Positions 35,601 to 46,896 of a stretch of 64,000 bases of DNA are shown piece after piece. Every line of letters starts with the position of its first letter. The first letter of the stretch is position 1. Source of the DNA: Oscheius dolichura (Eukaryota > Nematoda > Chromadorea > Rhabditida > Rhabditidae); NCBI GenBank assembly GCA_932521035.1, contig OW051497.1, positions 7,750,001 to 7,814,000 on the forward strand, given 5' to 3'. Position numbers and translations under genes: made by a program. The notes under the pieces were generated by a model that ran no database searches, had not been told where the DNA came from, and saw only the letters and a list, made by a program, of their open reading frames with translations.

Positions 35601-38600
35601 GATGAGGAAGCATCTATCTACTACGGAGCACGTAATATTGCGTTAAAAATGGAAAGGCTTCCGTGCCGCTCCATCTTTTGAGTCACATACTCCATCCCTA
35701 AGAAGGTGACATGTTACAACGGGGGAGAGGCAACCAAAGGACAGCAGACACAAACTCCGACATAAATTGTCAAAACATGTTTCTAAATAACGCTCCAGGG
35801 TGATACTATAAAAAGATTTTGGGAGACACACCTGGGAATTCGGAATACGTGAGCCACGTCAAAAGATGATGTATTCTCCGCAAGCATACTACGAATTATT
35901 TGAGCCCGAAATATTTTGCGGAATAAGATACAGTTGTCTGGCAAACAATCAGGGTAAAAGGATTGGACCTCAACTTTTAAGGAAAGCTTTACTAGCCATG
36001 TCGCCCGCGCACATCAACACTCTAATAACAAAATTGTTGAAGACTGACAGAAACTTTGGCGCTCTAAGAACATCTCCTTTTCTTTTCGGGAAAACAGTCG
36101 AACTTGGAAAATTTGAATCCTTAGACAGGGCAACTCTTGATCTTCGAGCTAATCTTTGGAATTGTTTCATTTTATTTGCAAACGGGAAACTCGAGCCACT
36201 ACTGTGTTTGTCAATTTGTGTATTCCGAATCGTCCCAGAGAAATTTTAGACCTTAGCGGGGATAATGGGGGAGATGTGAGAAAAATCGGCATCATGTTCT
36301 TCGTACTGTGCCAGCAGCTGGAATTCTCAAACGTAATGAACGAGCATCAACAAAAAACAATCTTACACCTGTAGGAAATAGCCGTTGATGGTAAACTAGA
36401 GAGCATTCTGGGGACACCCGTCGAAAATGGATCACTAACCAAAAAGTGATAATGATTCCTCTAGGGGGCGAAAATGGCGCGCTAAATTATGTTATGAGAT
36501 CTTCAACCATCTCGTGGTCAATCTGGGTTGGGGACACCAAAACATTTTTAGACCAGCGGCTGGGGTTAACTTTAAATTGGCGCAATTCTTCTTCTCTTTG
36601 AAATCTACATGATTAACAGACTCAAACAGCTAGAATTTTCGACTACAGTAATCCATTAGCACGTAATCTTTGACTTAATGCGGAAAGTATGATTTCGTTA
36701 GGAACCGACGTCTTATTTGTGAAGGGATTATCCTTGCTTTATAGTAATCGAACCGTTTAAGCCTATTCGTTTTCGTTTGTAGACTATATAAGTCTACTAT
36801 GACATGTGTTATTCCTCACCAATCCTGGAAGTTGACCAGCTGTGAAAAATCTGATGTTTTTCTTCCGGAAAAAGGTTACCCCGTGCGGGTGGAAACTTAT
36901 CCCAGTTGGAAATAATTCCACTAAAAAGAGAAGAGTCAAAATGTTGCAAAGTGGTAGTGGTGGGAGAGTTCGGTATGTGACGTGAGCTTTTTGAATTCAG
37001 GCGGAACCAAACAAAGCCTCGAATCTCTCTTGAATTCAAGCGGAAATTCACCATAATTCAAAGAAGTCGCTGGCCTATTAAAATAATTATTCAATGCCTG
37101 GAATTCCACGGAATCCTGGGGGTGGCAGCGGTAGTTAGAGGCGAATGTTTTTCTCAGAATGTCTCTGGAGAAGGTAGAAGTTCTTCAATGATCTAATAAG
37201 CTTCTCGAAGATTGAAAAACAACAGCAGTTCATTTATTAACGATATACAATTATATCCTTATTCCAGTAATCCATTTACTTTCCGAACCGCATCGTACCA
37301 AGGGGGTCCCGCTTGCCAAATCTCATGGTGCCCAAAGGACCTAGAAACCATAAATTTCTTTGCAAAATAAACGGAACCTACCCTCTTCAAAGGCCCTTTT
37401 ACCAAATCTCATCGTGCCTAGCGGTGCCCCTATAAATAATTTCATTGATTGGACCGGAATAAGGGTCTATTACGTTTTCCGAAGCGCATGGTACCCAATG
37501 GGGCTCTGATGCTTCTCTGTGTCTCCTCGTCATCGAGGGACCTCTTGTCGTAGCCGGAGTAGTCCTCATCCTCTAGGAACTCACGTTTCCCGAACCTCAT
37601 AGTACCCAGCGGCGTTCTCTTATCCGTTTCACCTGCTGAAGAGAGAATGGTTGATGGATAAACAAGAGGCAGTACCTGATACCAGGACGATGATGACAAG
37701 GAAAGGAAGAAGTAGTAGAGCTCTAGTGGTCATGGCTGTTGTGGTAATGAATGCTGTGCTAAGGCGTTACAGCGGTTGTATGGTTGAATGAACCTACAGC
37801 CGTTGTTGCTTATTTCCCTAAATTTTTTCACTAGACTAGTCATCACCGGGTGGTACACGGAATACATTACTTTAAAGTGAAAAACGAGCAGTTAAAAAAG
37901 AGAGAGAGAGAGAGAGAAATCTCAGGAGTTGCGCAAACTCGTCGCTTATGTACTGCCTTTTTTAGGTATTTCAAAAGATAGGAAATGAACATAACGGCGA
38001 CAATTACTGCTTTAGCTTCCTTTGTACCATTTCCGGCGAGGAATAAAGAGACCTCATGGCGAAGTCAGAAAGACCAATGACTGCCAACTGTGAGGATGAA
38101 AATACACCTACGCATATAATAAAGACTGACGGTAAAAGGAGGGGGAGGAAGGGGCCCTCCAACTTTGACCTCTATTTTGAGACTAATTCCTCTTTACCCC
38201 TATTTTAGGGTGGTAAAGGTTCTTTATTGTTCCCCCATGGATCAAACGTCACTTTAACTTTACTACTACTAGTACTAGAAGTATTCGACCCCCACCAGAC
38301 ACATGCGTGGGGTGTTCCACTCTCCCAGGGGTCATATAAAGTTCAACCGGGCGACGAAAACATTGTTGCTTACCTTAGATGCGAGAACAACTAACTTTAG
38401 GCAGTAGAATGACAATTTTTGGTGGCTGAGATCCCGATTGAGGCTATTTTTCGCCCTGGTGTCTCATTTTTTAGACAAATGAAACAATCTCAACAACGAA
38501 GCACTTCATTATTCACACAAGAGATATCAGAATCGTTGCGAGATGAGATGAACTGCCTCTAGTAGTCGTATGCGACGGGGTCAAAGCGCTTTCCAAATCT

Positions 38601-41600
38601 AAAAAGACACATTTTTTGGGCCGGAAGGGATCCGTTTACCTGATGGGTTCTCTGGGAGATCGCTTTCCGAAACGGATGGGCTCTCCCCGGAAACGCTTCA
38701 TTGGTGCATTTTCTAGCTCCCTTTTGTAAGCGCTCATTGTTGAACCCTACAAAAGTTGTACTGTTTTTAATTAAAAAGTAATAACTCACCATAACACTGA
38801 GCAGAGCGAGGAGGAGCAGAGAGAAGAGTGCGCGGACCTGCATAATACTGAAATGACTAAATTAGGGCAATCTGTCAGTTGCATTCGTCAGAGATAAAGT
38901 GTGGGAGGGGAAGTACACATCGAAAGGAAGTGAGGTAGTATACATTGTTTTTCAGGATCGACTCAAACCAGGAAGAATGCTACTGGTAGATACGTTGGAA
39001 AAGAGGATTGAACTAGATGTAGACTTGAAGTCCCGGATTGCTACCTCTCGTGATCACAAGAAGCTCTACCACAAGAGGATCTACTTGGATCTAATCAAGA
39101 AAGAAGACGTGGTAAGTTTCGAAAAACAAAGGCGGGTTGATGAAAAGTGGGTAATGCACTCCTCTCTTAACGTCCCGAGGATGGAAGCCCATTCTAAGGA
39201 ACCTTGTCTGCAAAATGGGATAATAGCTTTCCAGGAAGTTGAAGTTAAATTAACTAGCATAATTTTCAGTGCTCACATGGAGCAGTAACTAACGAATATC
39301 TCATCAAGTGTCATCTGGAAGCGCTGGGAATAGAATCATCCAAGCGAAAGGACGTGCATCTTGACTCGGACCGTCGACTAGCCCTCTACGGCTACACTCA
39401 TGACACCTTCTCTATCCTACTGGTCCCGATGATTAGAGAGAAGTAAGTTGAGAGCGACTGCCAGGCAGACAAGTCTGTAAAATGAGAGAGAAGGATGTGC
39501 CTGAACGTGAGAACGTCCGGGTGCTAGCACCGCCTTTTGGAGTTATCATAATGAGTTGCTGACGGCATAGGCAGTCTTGACTGCTGAAATCTCTTCGCAA
39601 ACGGCGAATAATTATGCCTCGAAGCGCCTCTCGCAAGGAAATGAGGAAAATCTGGGAAAAGCCACGAGAACGGGAGAGAGAGAATTAATGCATATTTTTA
39701 AGGAAGGAAGCTCTAGGATCCATGGGAAACGACGCAGCTTTAGCCTGTCTTTCAGACTTCAGCCCTCTACTGTTTAGCTACTTCCAGCAACTCTTTGCAC
39801 AGGTTCGTAAGAGAGAGCAAAATATCAGCGTCGGCGAGACTCATCGCTGCTGATGCAGACAGCTCACGGATCAGTTTTCCTCTGGGCGATTCATATGAGA
39901 TTCTTCCCTAATCATGCAAAACGACACTAAGTAGTGTAGGCGAGGTTCTATGAAATCAAAGCGGATTACTCATTGGGTGACCAGAGTTTCAAAGCAAGGA
40001 GGAGTAATTGGGTTAAAGACTGTTAGACACGCCACTTCAAGTCACTTCCAACGAAAAGGATAGAAAGCAAAGAAAGAATGCGGGGGCAGAGAGCTGTTTT
40101 CAGGTCACAAATCCGCCTATTGACCCCTTCCGTGAGCAGATTGTCATGTCTTTGAGATGTCCCGTCGGACCGGAATCCAACCTATTGGAGCCGAATGTGG
40201 AGCTGCAAAGCAGAATGATCTTGGAGCAGCCGATTCTGTCATTAATTGATATGGAGGTAGGGAAGTCATTCATTTGGGAGGATAGGAACATAGGGCAGCC
40301 AAGAATAGTACAACCCACAAATGATATGAGCTGAGCCCACAAATGACTAGCCTCTAATTTTTTCCTCCCACCATAATTGGCAGATGTCATTTCCGAACGA
40401 TGTGTAATCTGTTACCATTTTCAGGTGATCAAGAGGACGATGTACAGAGGATGGAAAAGTAAAGTCATCGACATCACCTTCCCCGTTAAATATGATGTTA
40501 AAGGTGAGGAGGCGGAGGGATGCCTGATCTACCGTACCCCAACATCTGATTATGAATAACAGCGGAGCAAAAGAGTTGGGCTTCTTTTGCAAGGCGGCTG
40601 ACGCAGGGTCGGTAAAATATAGGGTGAAGAAGAGTCGTGACCAATGATGGATTATGCACTTTCGAGTAAGAAATTGAAATGTGACCCGAGGCGATGATTA
40701 CGAGGCAGGCAAAGCACGGGGGTTTAGTGCAAAAACCTAGTTCTAATGGTGCTGGATTTCTTGCACTCTAGACAGACCAAAAATTAAAAATTAATATTGG
40801 GGTTTTATAGGACTCGTCCCGGGATTGGATCGAATTTGCTGTGAAGCTTGTACGGCTGCCTTGGACGGCTATCAAATCTTGGTCTTGTCGGATCGGAATG
40901 CCGACCAAGTAATTTAAGGTCTCGACGAAAGAATGGTCCATTATTTTAGGATAATGTCCCTATTTCATCTCTCTTAGCCGTTGGAGCCATCCATCAATGT
41001 CTCATTCGTCATCGTCTGCGAATGAAGGTGGCCATTTTTGTCGAGACCGGAGAGGCTCGAGTAGTCCATGACTTCTGTGTTTTGTTGGGTTTTGGAGCTG
41101 ACGCCATTTGCCCTTACATGGTCTTCGAGACTATGTATAGACTGAGGCATTTGGGACTATTGGACAAGGAACTGAATGACGATCAAGTAATTCTATTTAG
41201 AGAGCAAGGACGTGAGTGAGAACTTTAGGTCTTCCAAGGATACCGCCAAGGGGTGGAAAGAGGAATATTCAAAGTTATGGCCAAGATGGGAATCAGTACA
41301 TTGCATTCGTACAAGCATGCACAAATCTTTGAAATTGTCGGATTAGCCCAGGAAGTGGTGGACATGTGCTTCAAGAATACGGTCTCCCGCCTTGGCGGGG
41401 CATCTTTCGAGATTCTCGCCGCGGAGGCGTTGAAGCGTCACAGAGCAGCCTATCCCAAGTCGCAAATGGGAAGGCACACCTTCGGTTAGTTTTCGTTTAA
41501 TTGGGGGGCATTACGTAAGAGGGAAAACTGGAAAAATACTTATGGGAAAGAGAAATGCATAACACACAATAAGATTCAATTACAGATACTCTCGCTATCC

Positions 41601-44600
41601 TAGGCAATTATGGTGAGGATGAATTAGATTTTGGTTTTGCTTTTGTAATTGCTCGGACCTCCCTAACTAATGCTTTGTTTCTTTTTTATTCTAATAATCT
41701 GTGTTGTGTGACCAAAGAGTACTTCTACGTAGAAGATACTGAGAAGCAGTTTAGGCGATTCTCGGACTCTGGTTGCCACTGGAACCTATCATTGGCGAGC
41801 AGGAGGAGAAAAGCACATCAATGAACCCGAGGCCGTCGCCAAACTTCAGGTATCGGGATATAAATAACCGAGAGAGCACGAAGATGAATTGCAGGCTGCT
41901 ACGAAGCTGAATAATCCGAAGACATTCCACGAATATTCGCAAGCGAGCAACCTGGCCCAGAGGTGGTGTTCTCTGAGAGGGCAGCTTGAGATAAAAACAA
42001 GTTCAAAGGTTACAATACCCATAGCGGAAGTCGAGCCAGCCAGTGAAATTGTCAAGCGTTTCGTTACCGGTATAACAAAAGAGAAAAAGAGAATAACAAA
42101 CCTATTTTCTAGGTGCAATGTCCTTTGGATCCATCTCTTGGGAAGCCCACACAACACTGGCCGTCGCTATGAATAGAATTGGAGCTAAGTCAAATACGGG
42201 AGAAGGAGGAGAAAAACCAGAGCGCTATGTCAAAAATCAAGATGAGAATAATAATCTCCGCTCGGCTATCAAACAGGTAAGGAATGGCTCGGAAAGTATA
42301 CACTGGGTTTAGGTTGCCTCCGCGAGGTTTGGAGTCACTTCCTCTTACTTGGCAAACGCTGATGAATTGCAAATTAAAATGGCACAAGGTGCCAAGCCCG
42401 GAGAAGGAGGAGAACTTCCCGGACACAAAGTCACTCAAGACATTGCCGACACGAGAAAGTCTACGGCAGGAGTGGGGCTCATCTCTCCTCCTCCTCACCA
42501 CGACATCTACAGTATTGAAGATTTGGCTCAGGTGAGATAACATTCGAATTATGATGACTGCTTGATTACAGCTAATCTACGACCTCAAGTGCGCTAACCC
42601 TCGGGCACGGGTCAGTGTGAAGTTAGTTTCGGAAGCTGGAGTGGGCATCATCGCATCCGGCGTAGTAAAGGGAAATGCGGATCATCTAACGATTTCCGGT
42701 CATGATGGAGGAACCGGAGCGTCAAGGTAATTCCCCGTAGATTACTGTATACATGGGAATTCTTATAGCTGGACCGGTATCAAGCATGCTGGACTACCAT
42801 GGGAGCTGGGAGTGGCTGAGACTCACCAAGTTCTGACCATGAACAATCTCCGAAGCCGCGTTGTCCTCCAAGCCGACGGACAGATCAGAACAGGTAGGGT
42901 GTTTTGGCTAAGTACACAATGGGACAATTAGATCAAGACTAACGAACAGAAAACACTTTTAGGAAGAGATGTTATGATTGCTGCACTCCTTGGCGCAGAC
43001 GAGTTCGGCATGTCGACAGCTCCCCTGATCGTTCTTGGCTGTATCATGATGAGAAAGTGCCACTTGAACACGTGCCCAGTTGGAATTGCTACCCAGGATC
43101 CGGTCCTTCGAGCCAAATTCGAGGGCAAGCCGGAACATGTGGTTAACTACATGTTCATGGTGGCTGAAGAAGTCCGATACTTCCTCTCAAAATTGGGATT
43201 ACGGAAGCTGACGGAGGCCATTGGTCGGACTGACCTGCTCTATGCCAATCCCAATCCGGTGAACAAGAAAGCAACAATGTTGGAATTCGGATCGATTCTT
43301 AAAAATGTCAATCATATGTTCCCAGACATCTCAACAGCTGGAGGAACAGTCAAGCAGGTCTGTTGTCGTAATAGGACTAGACATAATCCCCTACTTGTTT
43401 AGACAATTGAAATCGGAGAACTGGAGAAGAAGCTTCTAAAGGAACTGGATGGGGTCTTCAGTGAAAAAGGAGAGCATAAGAGGTTCGAAAACAAGAAAAT
43501 TACGAACCTGGACAGAACCTTCGGGGCAAGAATCAGCTATGAGGTTCGTCTGCTAATTGAGTGGAGCTAAAGTAGCCTATTCCAGATCTCAAGGCGCTAC
43601 GACGAGGAAGGTCTTTCCGGAAACCGTTCTGTCTACGTCGGACTCAAGGGATCGGCCGGTCAATCGTTCTGCGCTTTCCTAGCCAGAGGAGTTACCGTGG
43701 AGCTTGAAGGAGATGGCAATGACTACGTCGGAAAGTGTCTCTCCGGTGGACACATCATCGTCTACCCTCCGAAGAAATCTGTCTTCAAATCTGAGGAAAA
43801 TTCCGTAATCGGAAATGTTGCCCTCTACGGAGCGACAGATGGAGAATGCTGGTTCCGAGGAGTAGCCGGAGAGCGCTTCGCCGTCCGAAACTCTGGAGCA
43901 ATAGCCGTTGTGGAGGCAGTCGGAGACCACGGCTGCGAGTACATGACCGGAGGGCGTGTTATTGTTTTGGGTGATATTGGAAGGAACTTTGCAGCAGCGA
44001 TGAGCGGTGGTATTGCTTATATCTTCAACAAGTGAGCTAGACGGCTATGCATATTCTATTTTTCCTTATTTTCAGCAATGACCAAACTATCAATCGCATC
44101 AACACAGCTACCGTAGACCTTGACGACCCGACGGAGGAAGATCTCATTTGGGTCCGGGAGAGGATCACGCAGTTTATCAAGTTGACGGGCTCAGAGCTCG
44201 GAAAGTTCATTTTGGACAATTGGCAAACGGTGCACGGAAAATTGGTCAAGGTCTTCCCCAAGGATTACAAGCGCGTTTTGAAAGAGGCCAAGGTGGAGAA
44301 GAAGCGGCAACAAGAAGAGCAAGATGCCGCCGACGCTATGTCTAAACTTGCCGTTAGCCAGGGACGTGCTCGCACTCTCTCCATGGACATGCAGATCGCT
44401 CCTACCATCCATCTGAAGAAGAAGAAGGAACTGACAAAGAGAAAGCTTAGCGTGAGTTTCACCACACGATTGTAGTTAGAATAGATAACAATTTAGAAAG
44501 ACGATCTTCAACTCGTAGTTCCAAAGGTTCATAATTGTATTAGAGCGTGTTGTGCCCCTAAAGCAAATAACAAAAATATTATTTGGTTTTATATTTCTAA

Positions 44601-46658
44601 GCAAGCATGAGGGTGTTTTAGAATTTAACCAAGCGTTAGAATCCAGATAAACACGGCCTTTTCAGGGAGGAATGAGATCTCGTAAGCTGTCTAAGACGGT
44701 TAGACCTCAAGATGTTGTCGGATTCGAGGGAGAAGAGGATCTACAAGAGGCCATCGAACTTGACGACGGAGACCGACAATCTGGTAATGAGGACAACTCC
44801 GATGAAGAGGTATTCATCCCTTCGCTTGTTTTTTTAATCATAGCCCAGCTTCAGTTCGGATCAAAGAGTGATGTCGACATTGAGAGCTTCCCTGTGCCTA
44901 ATCATCTGGTCAAGAAGGTTGAACCTTTGGACAAGATGCGAGGATTTGTCAAGTACCAAAGACAGAAGCAGATCTACCGCCCAGTTGAAGAGCGTATGAA
45001 GGACTGGGACGAAGTATACGACTTCGAAGCCATTAGAAAGAATATCAGGGAACAGGCAGCCAGGTAAGCATCCGCTTTAGACTGTTAATAGAGTAATATT
45101 TTGCAGATGTATGGACTGTGGAGTGCCGTTCTGTCAAGGACACACTGGCTGTCCTCTTGGAAACATCATCCCCAAGTGGAATGACTTCGTCTTCAAGAAG
45201 AACTGGCGCCAGGCCCTCGAACAGCTCCTCCAGACAAACAACTTCCCCGAGTTCACTGGTCGTGTCTGTCCCGCACCTTGTGAAGGAGCCTGTACCCTGG
45301 GAATCAACGCCCCGGCCGTTACCATCAAGTCCATCGAGTGCGCTATCATTGACTACGCCTTCATGCAAGGGTGGATCAAGCCCCAGAAGCCGGCAGAAAA
45401 TACTGGCAAGAGGATTGCTATCATTGGATCGGGACCCTCTGGACTGGGAGCAGCGGCTCAGTTGATTAAGGTTGGACACACTGTGGTCGTCTACGAGAGA
45501 AAGAATCGCATTGGAGGATTGCTCAGGTAAGACTTTATGGCCTCGAAAAGAAAGCACTCGATTCAGATATGGAATTCCAACAATGAAACTGGATAAATTC
45601 GTGGTTGACCGACGCGTGTCCCTTCTCGAACAGGAAGGCGTTCGTTTCCTCACTAGCACCGAAATCGGAAAGGACGTCCCCGCTGACTTCTTACTGAAAG
45701 AAAATGATGCTATTATTGTGTGCACTGGATCAACAACAGCTCGTGATTTGCCCGTTGATGGCCGAGAAGCTAAAGGAATTTGTTTTGCCATGGAATATCT
45801 GGAAAAGAGTCAGCGTAAGCGGGCCGGTGATTCGATTGCGTGGGAGGGATTGGATCCCAAGGACAAAAGGATCGTCATCCTCGGTGGTGGAGATACTGCC
45901 ACTGACTGTATCGGAACCAGTCTTCGCCTGGTTTGTCTAGCTTTTGTACATTAATCAAAGGATTCTTTTAGGGAGCCAAATCCGTCAGGGCCTTCGAAAT
46001 CCTGCCCCAACCTAGCGACGGAAGGAAGCCCCAGAACCCCTGGCCCGAATGGCCTCTCATCTTCCGTGTCGACTACGGCCACGAAGAAGCCAAAACCAAG
46101 ACTGGAGGTGATCCCAGAACGTATTCTATCTCTACCAAGGTTTGCTAGCCTTTTTCTATTTCTAATGCTTTATTTTTAGTCTTTTGCCACAGCGGTTAAT
46201 TCTGCTGGCGTAAAATACGTCACCGGTTTGAACACTGTCAAGGTTGACTGGGAGAAGGATGAAAAGGGAGCCTGGAAACTGGTTGAGCTCCCTGGATCTG
46301 AAGAGCTCGTAGAATGTGACCAGGTCATCCTTGCCATGGGCTTCGTTGGTCCAGAAAAGGTAGGATAGTTCTTTATTTTTCAGTTATTCTCTATTTTAAG
46401 GCGGTAATCGAGCAGCTTGGCTTGGATTTGGACCCGCGCTCCAACATCCTCACCCCCAAGGAGAAGTACAACTCCTCCAAGGCAAAGGTCTTCGCCGCTG
46501 GTGACTGTCGTCGTGGTCAATCCCTTGTCGTCTGGGCCATCCACGAAGGAAGGCAATGCGCCCGTGAAGTTGATGCATACCTGATGGGTAAAACGGCCCT
46601 TGCTGGACCCGGCGGAATCGTCATCGCTCCATTAAACCATAAGAGCGGCAAACGTTAA
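32612..46658 (+). CDS. NAD(P)H glutamate synthase (GOGAT), fused large and small subunits
   Basis: GOGAT makes two glutamates from glutamine and 2-oxoglutarate. The N-terminal glutamine amidotransferase has the nucleophilic Cys in [10 protein letters not shown], with [25 protein letters not shown] and [11 protein letters not shown] (32612-34323). The central and FMN-binding domains (38955-43400) contain [52 protein letters not shown] and [10 protein letters not shown]. The 3Fe-4S cysteines lie in [13 protein letters not shown]. The GxGxG domain follows ([24 protein letters not shown]). A linker leads to the small subunit (44670-46658), which has 4Fe-4S cysteines in [19 protein letters not shown], an FAD fold [13 protein letters not shown] and an NAD(P) fold GGGDTATDC. 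The product is about 2,100 residues, the usual length of eukaryotic and yeast-type fused GOGAT. All catalytic residues that I can check are present, so it looks functional. One 4.6-kb intron (34324-38954) contains two neuropeptide genes on the opposite strand; the other introns are mostly short. Confidence 0.97.
34324..37275. other. Left part of the long glutamate synthase intron
   Basis: This is intronic on the plus strand. It holds several frames of 80-140 codons on both strands (for example minus 35179-34754 and plus 35866-36249). None carries a recognisable domain or plausible splice partners. On the minus strand it is the 3' flank of the flp-3-like gene. Confidence 0.45.
37276..37733 (-). 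CDS. flp-3: FLP-3-like FMRFamide neuropeptide precursor
   Basis: This is a secreted precursor of amidated neuropeptides acting on GPCRs. The ATG at 37733 gives a signal peptide ([19 protein letters not shown]). Four short exons (introns about 40 nt) join in frame. Five copies of PLGTMRFG are present: four followed by the KR processing signal and the last by K-stop at 37276. Predicted peptides end [13 protein letters not shown], [13 protein letters not shown] (two copies, the first with an N-terminal extension), an extended [13 protein letters not shown] and [13 protein letters not shown]. The PLGTMRFG signature is that of C. elegans flp-3. The whole gene lies inside an intron of glutamate synthase, antisense to it, with the flp-2-like gene about 0.8 kb upstream on the same strand. 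One intron falls within the KR site after the second peptide. Confidence 0.93.
37734..38558. other. Spacer between the nested flp-3-like and flp-2-like genes
   Basis: This is intronic for glutamate synthase and intergenic for the two neuropeptide genes. It contains a short (AG)n microsatellite at 37899-37917. It probably holds the promoter of the flp-3-like gene, but no TATA box or recognised motif was found. Confidence 0.5.
37899..37917 (+). repeat. AG dinucleotide microsatellite
   Basis: About nine and a half AG units occur upstream of the flp-3-like gene inside the glutamate synthase intron. Confidence 0.9.
38559..38843 (-). CDS. flp-2: FLP-2-like FMRFamide neuropeptide precursor
   Basis: The ATG at 38843 encodes a signal peptide ([18 protein letters not shown]). 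Three exons are separated by two introns of about 43 nt. The mature region carries [11 protein letters not shown] and [11 protein letters not shown] followed by a short acidic tail (FDPVAYDY) to TAG at 38559. Cleavage at KR and amidation at Gly would give [13 protein letters not shown] and SPREPIRF-amide. From memory, C. elegans flp-2 encodes LRGEPIRFG and SPREPIRFG, an almost exact match. The second intron splits the second peptide between its PIR and its FGKR. The product is about 65 residues and the gene is nested antisense in the glutamate synthase intron, ending about 110 bp from the 3' splice site of that intron. Confidence 0.94.
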   Translation of the reverse strand: MQVRALFSLLLLALLSVMVSYYFLIKNSTTFVGFNNERLQKGARKCTNEAFPGRAHPFRKAISQRTHQVNGSLPAQKMCLFRFGKRFDPVAYDY

Positions 46659-46771
46659 ATTTGTTCCAATTTCTGTATTTTTCTAGAAGTAGTGATACGT
46701 ACGAGGTGACTCCTATTCTTGTCAGCCAAAGTGTTATCCACCTATTCTCAAAGAAATGTCTATATTTATAA

Positions 46772-46777
46772 AATAAA
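46772..46777 (+). other. Poly(A) signal of glutamate synthase
   Basis: AATAAA lies 114 bp after the TAA stop at 46656-46658. It is the first canonical signal downstream. Confidence 0.7.
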
Positions 46778-46896
46778 CATTAGAAAATGGAATGTGATTG
46801 AACTTCGAAAAGAAAAAAAAGGCTGATATGTCAACGAGTCAGTAAAGTATGGTCAAAAACACATAAATGTCAACCTAATACAAGCAATGTAATGAT

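Noticed and set aside
35866..36249. 127-codon plus-strand frame inside the glutamate synthase intron
   Set aside because: There is no recognisable domain and no glutamate synthase similarity. Flanking splice sites do not join it to either neighbouring exon.
45045..45791. 248-codon minus-strand frame
   Set aside because: It is antisense to the glutamate synthase small-subunit exons, which carry conserved Fe-S and FAD motifs.
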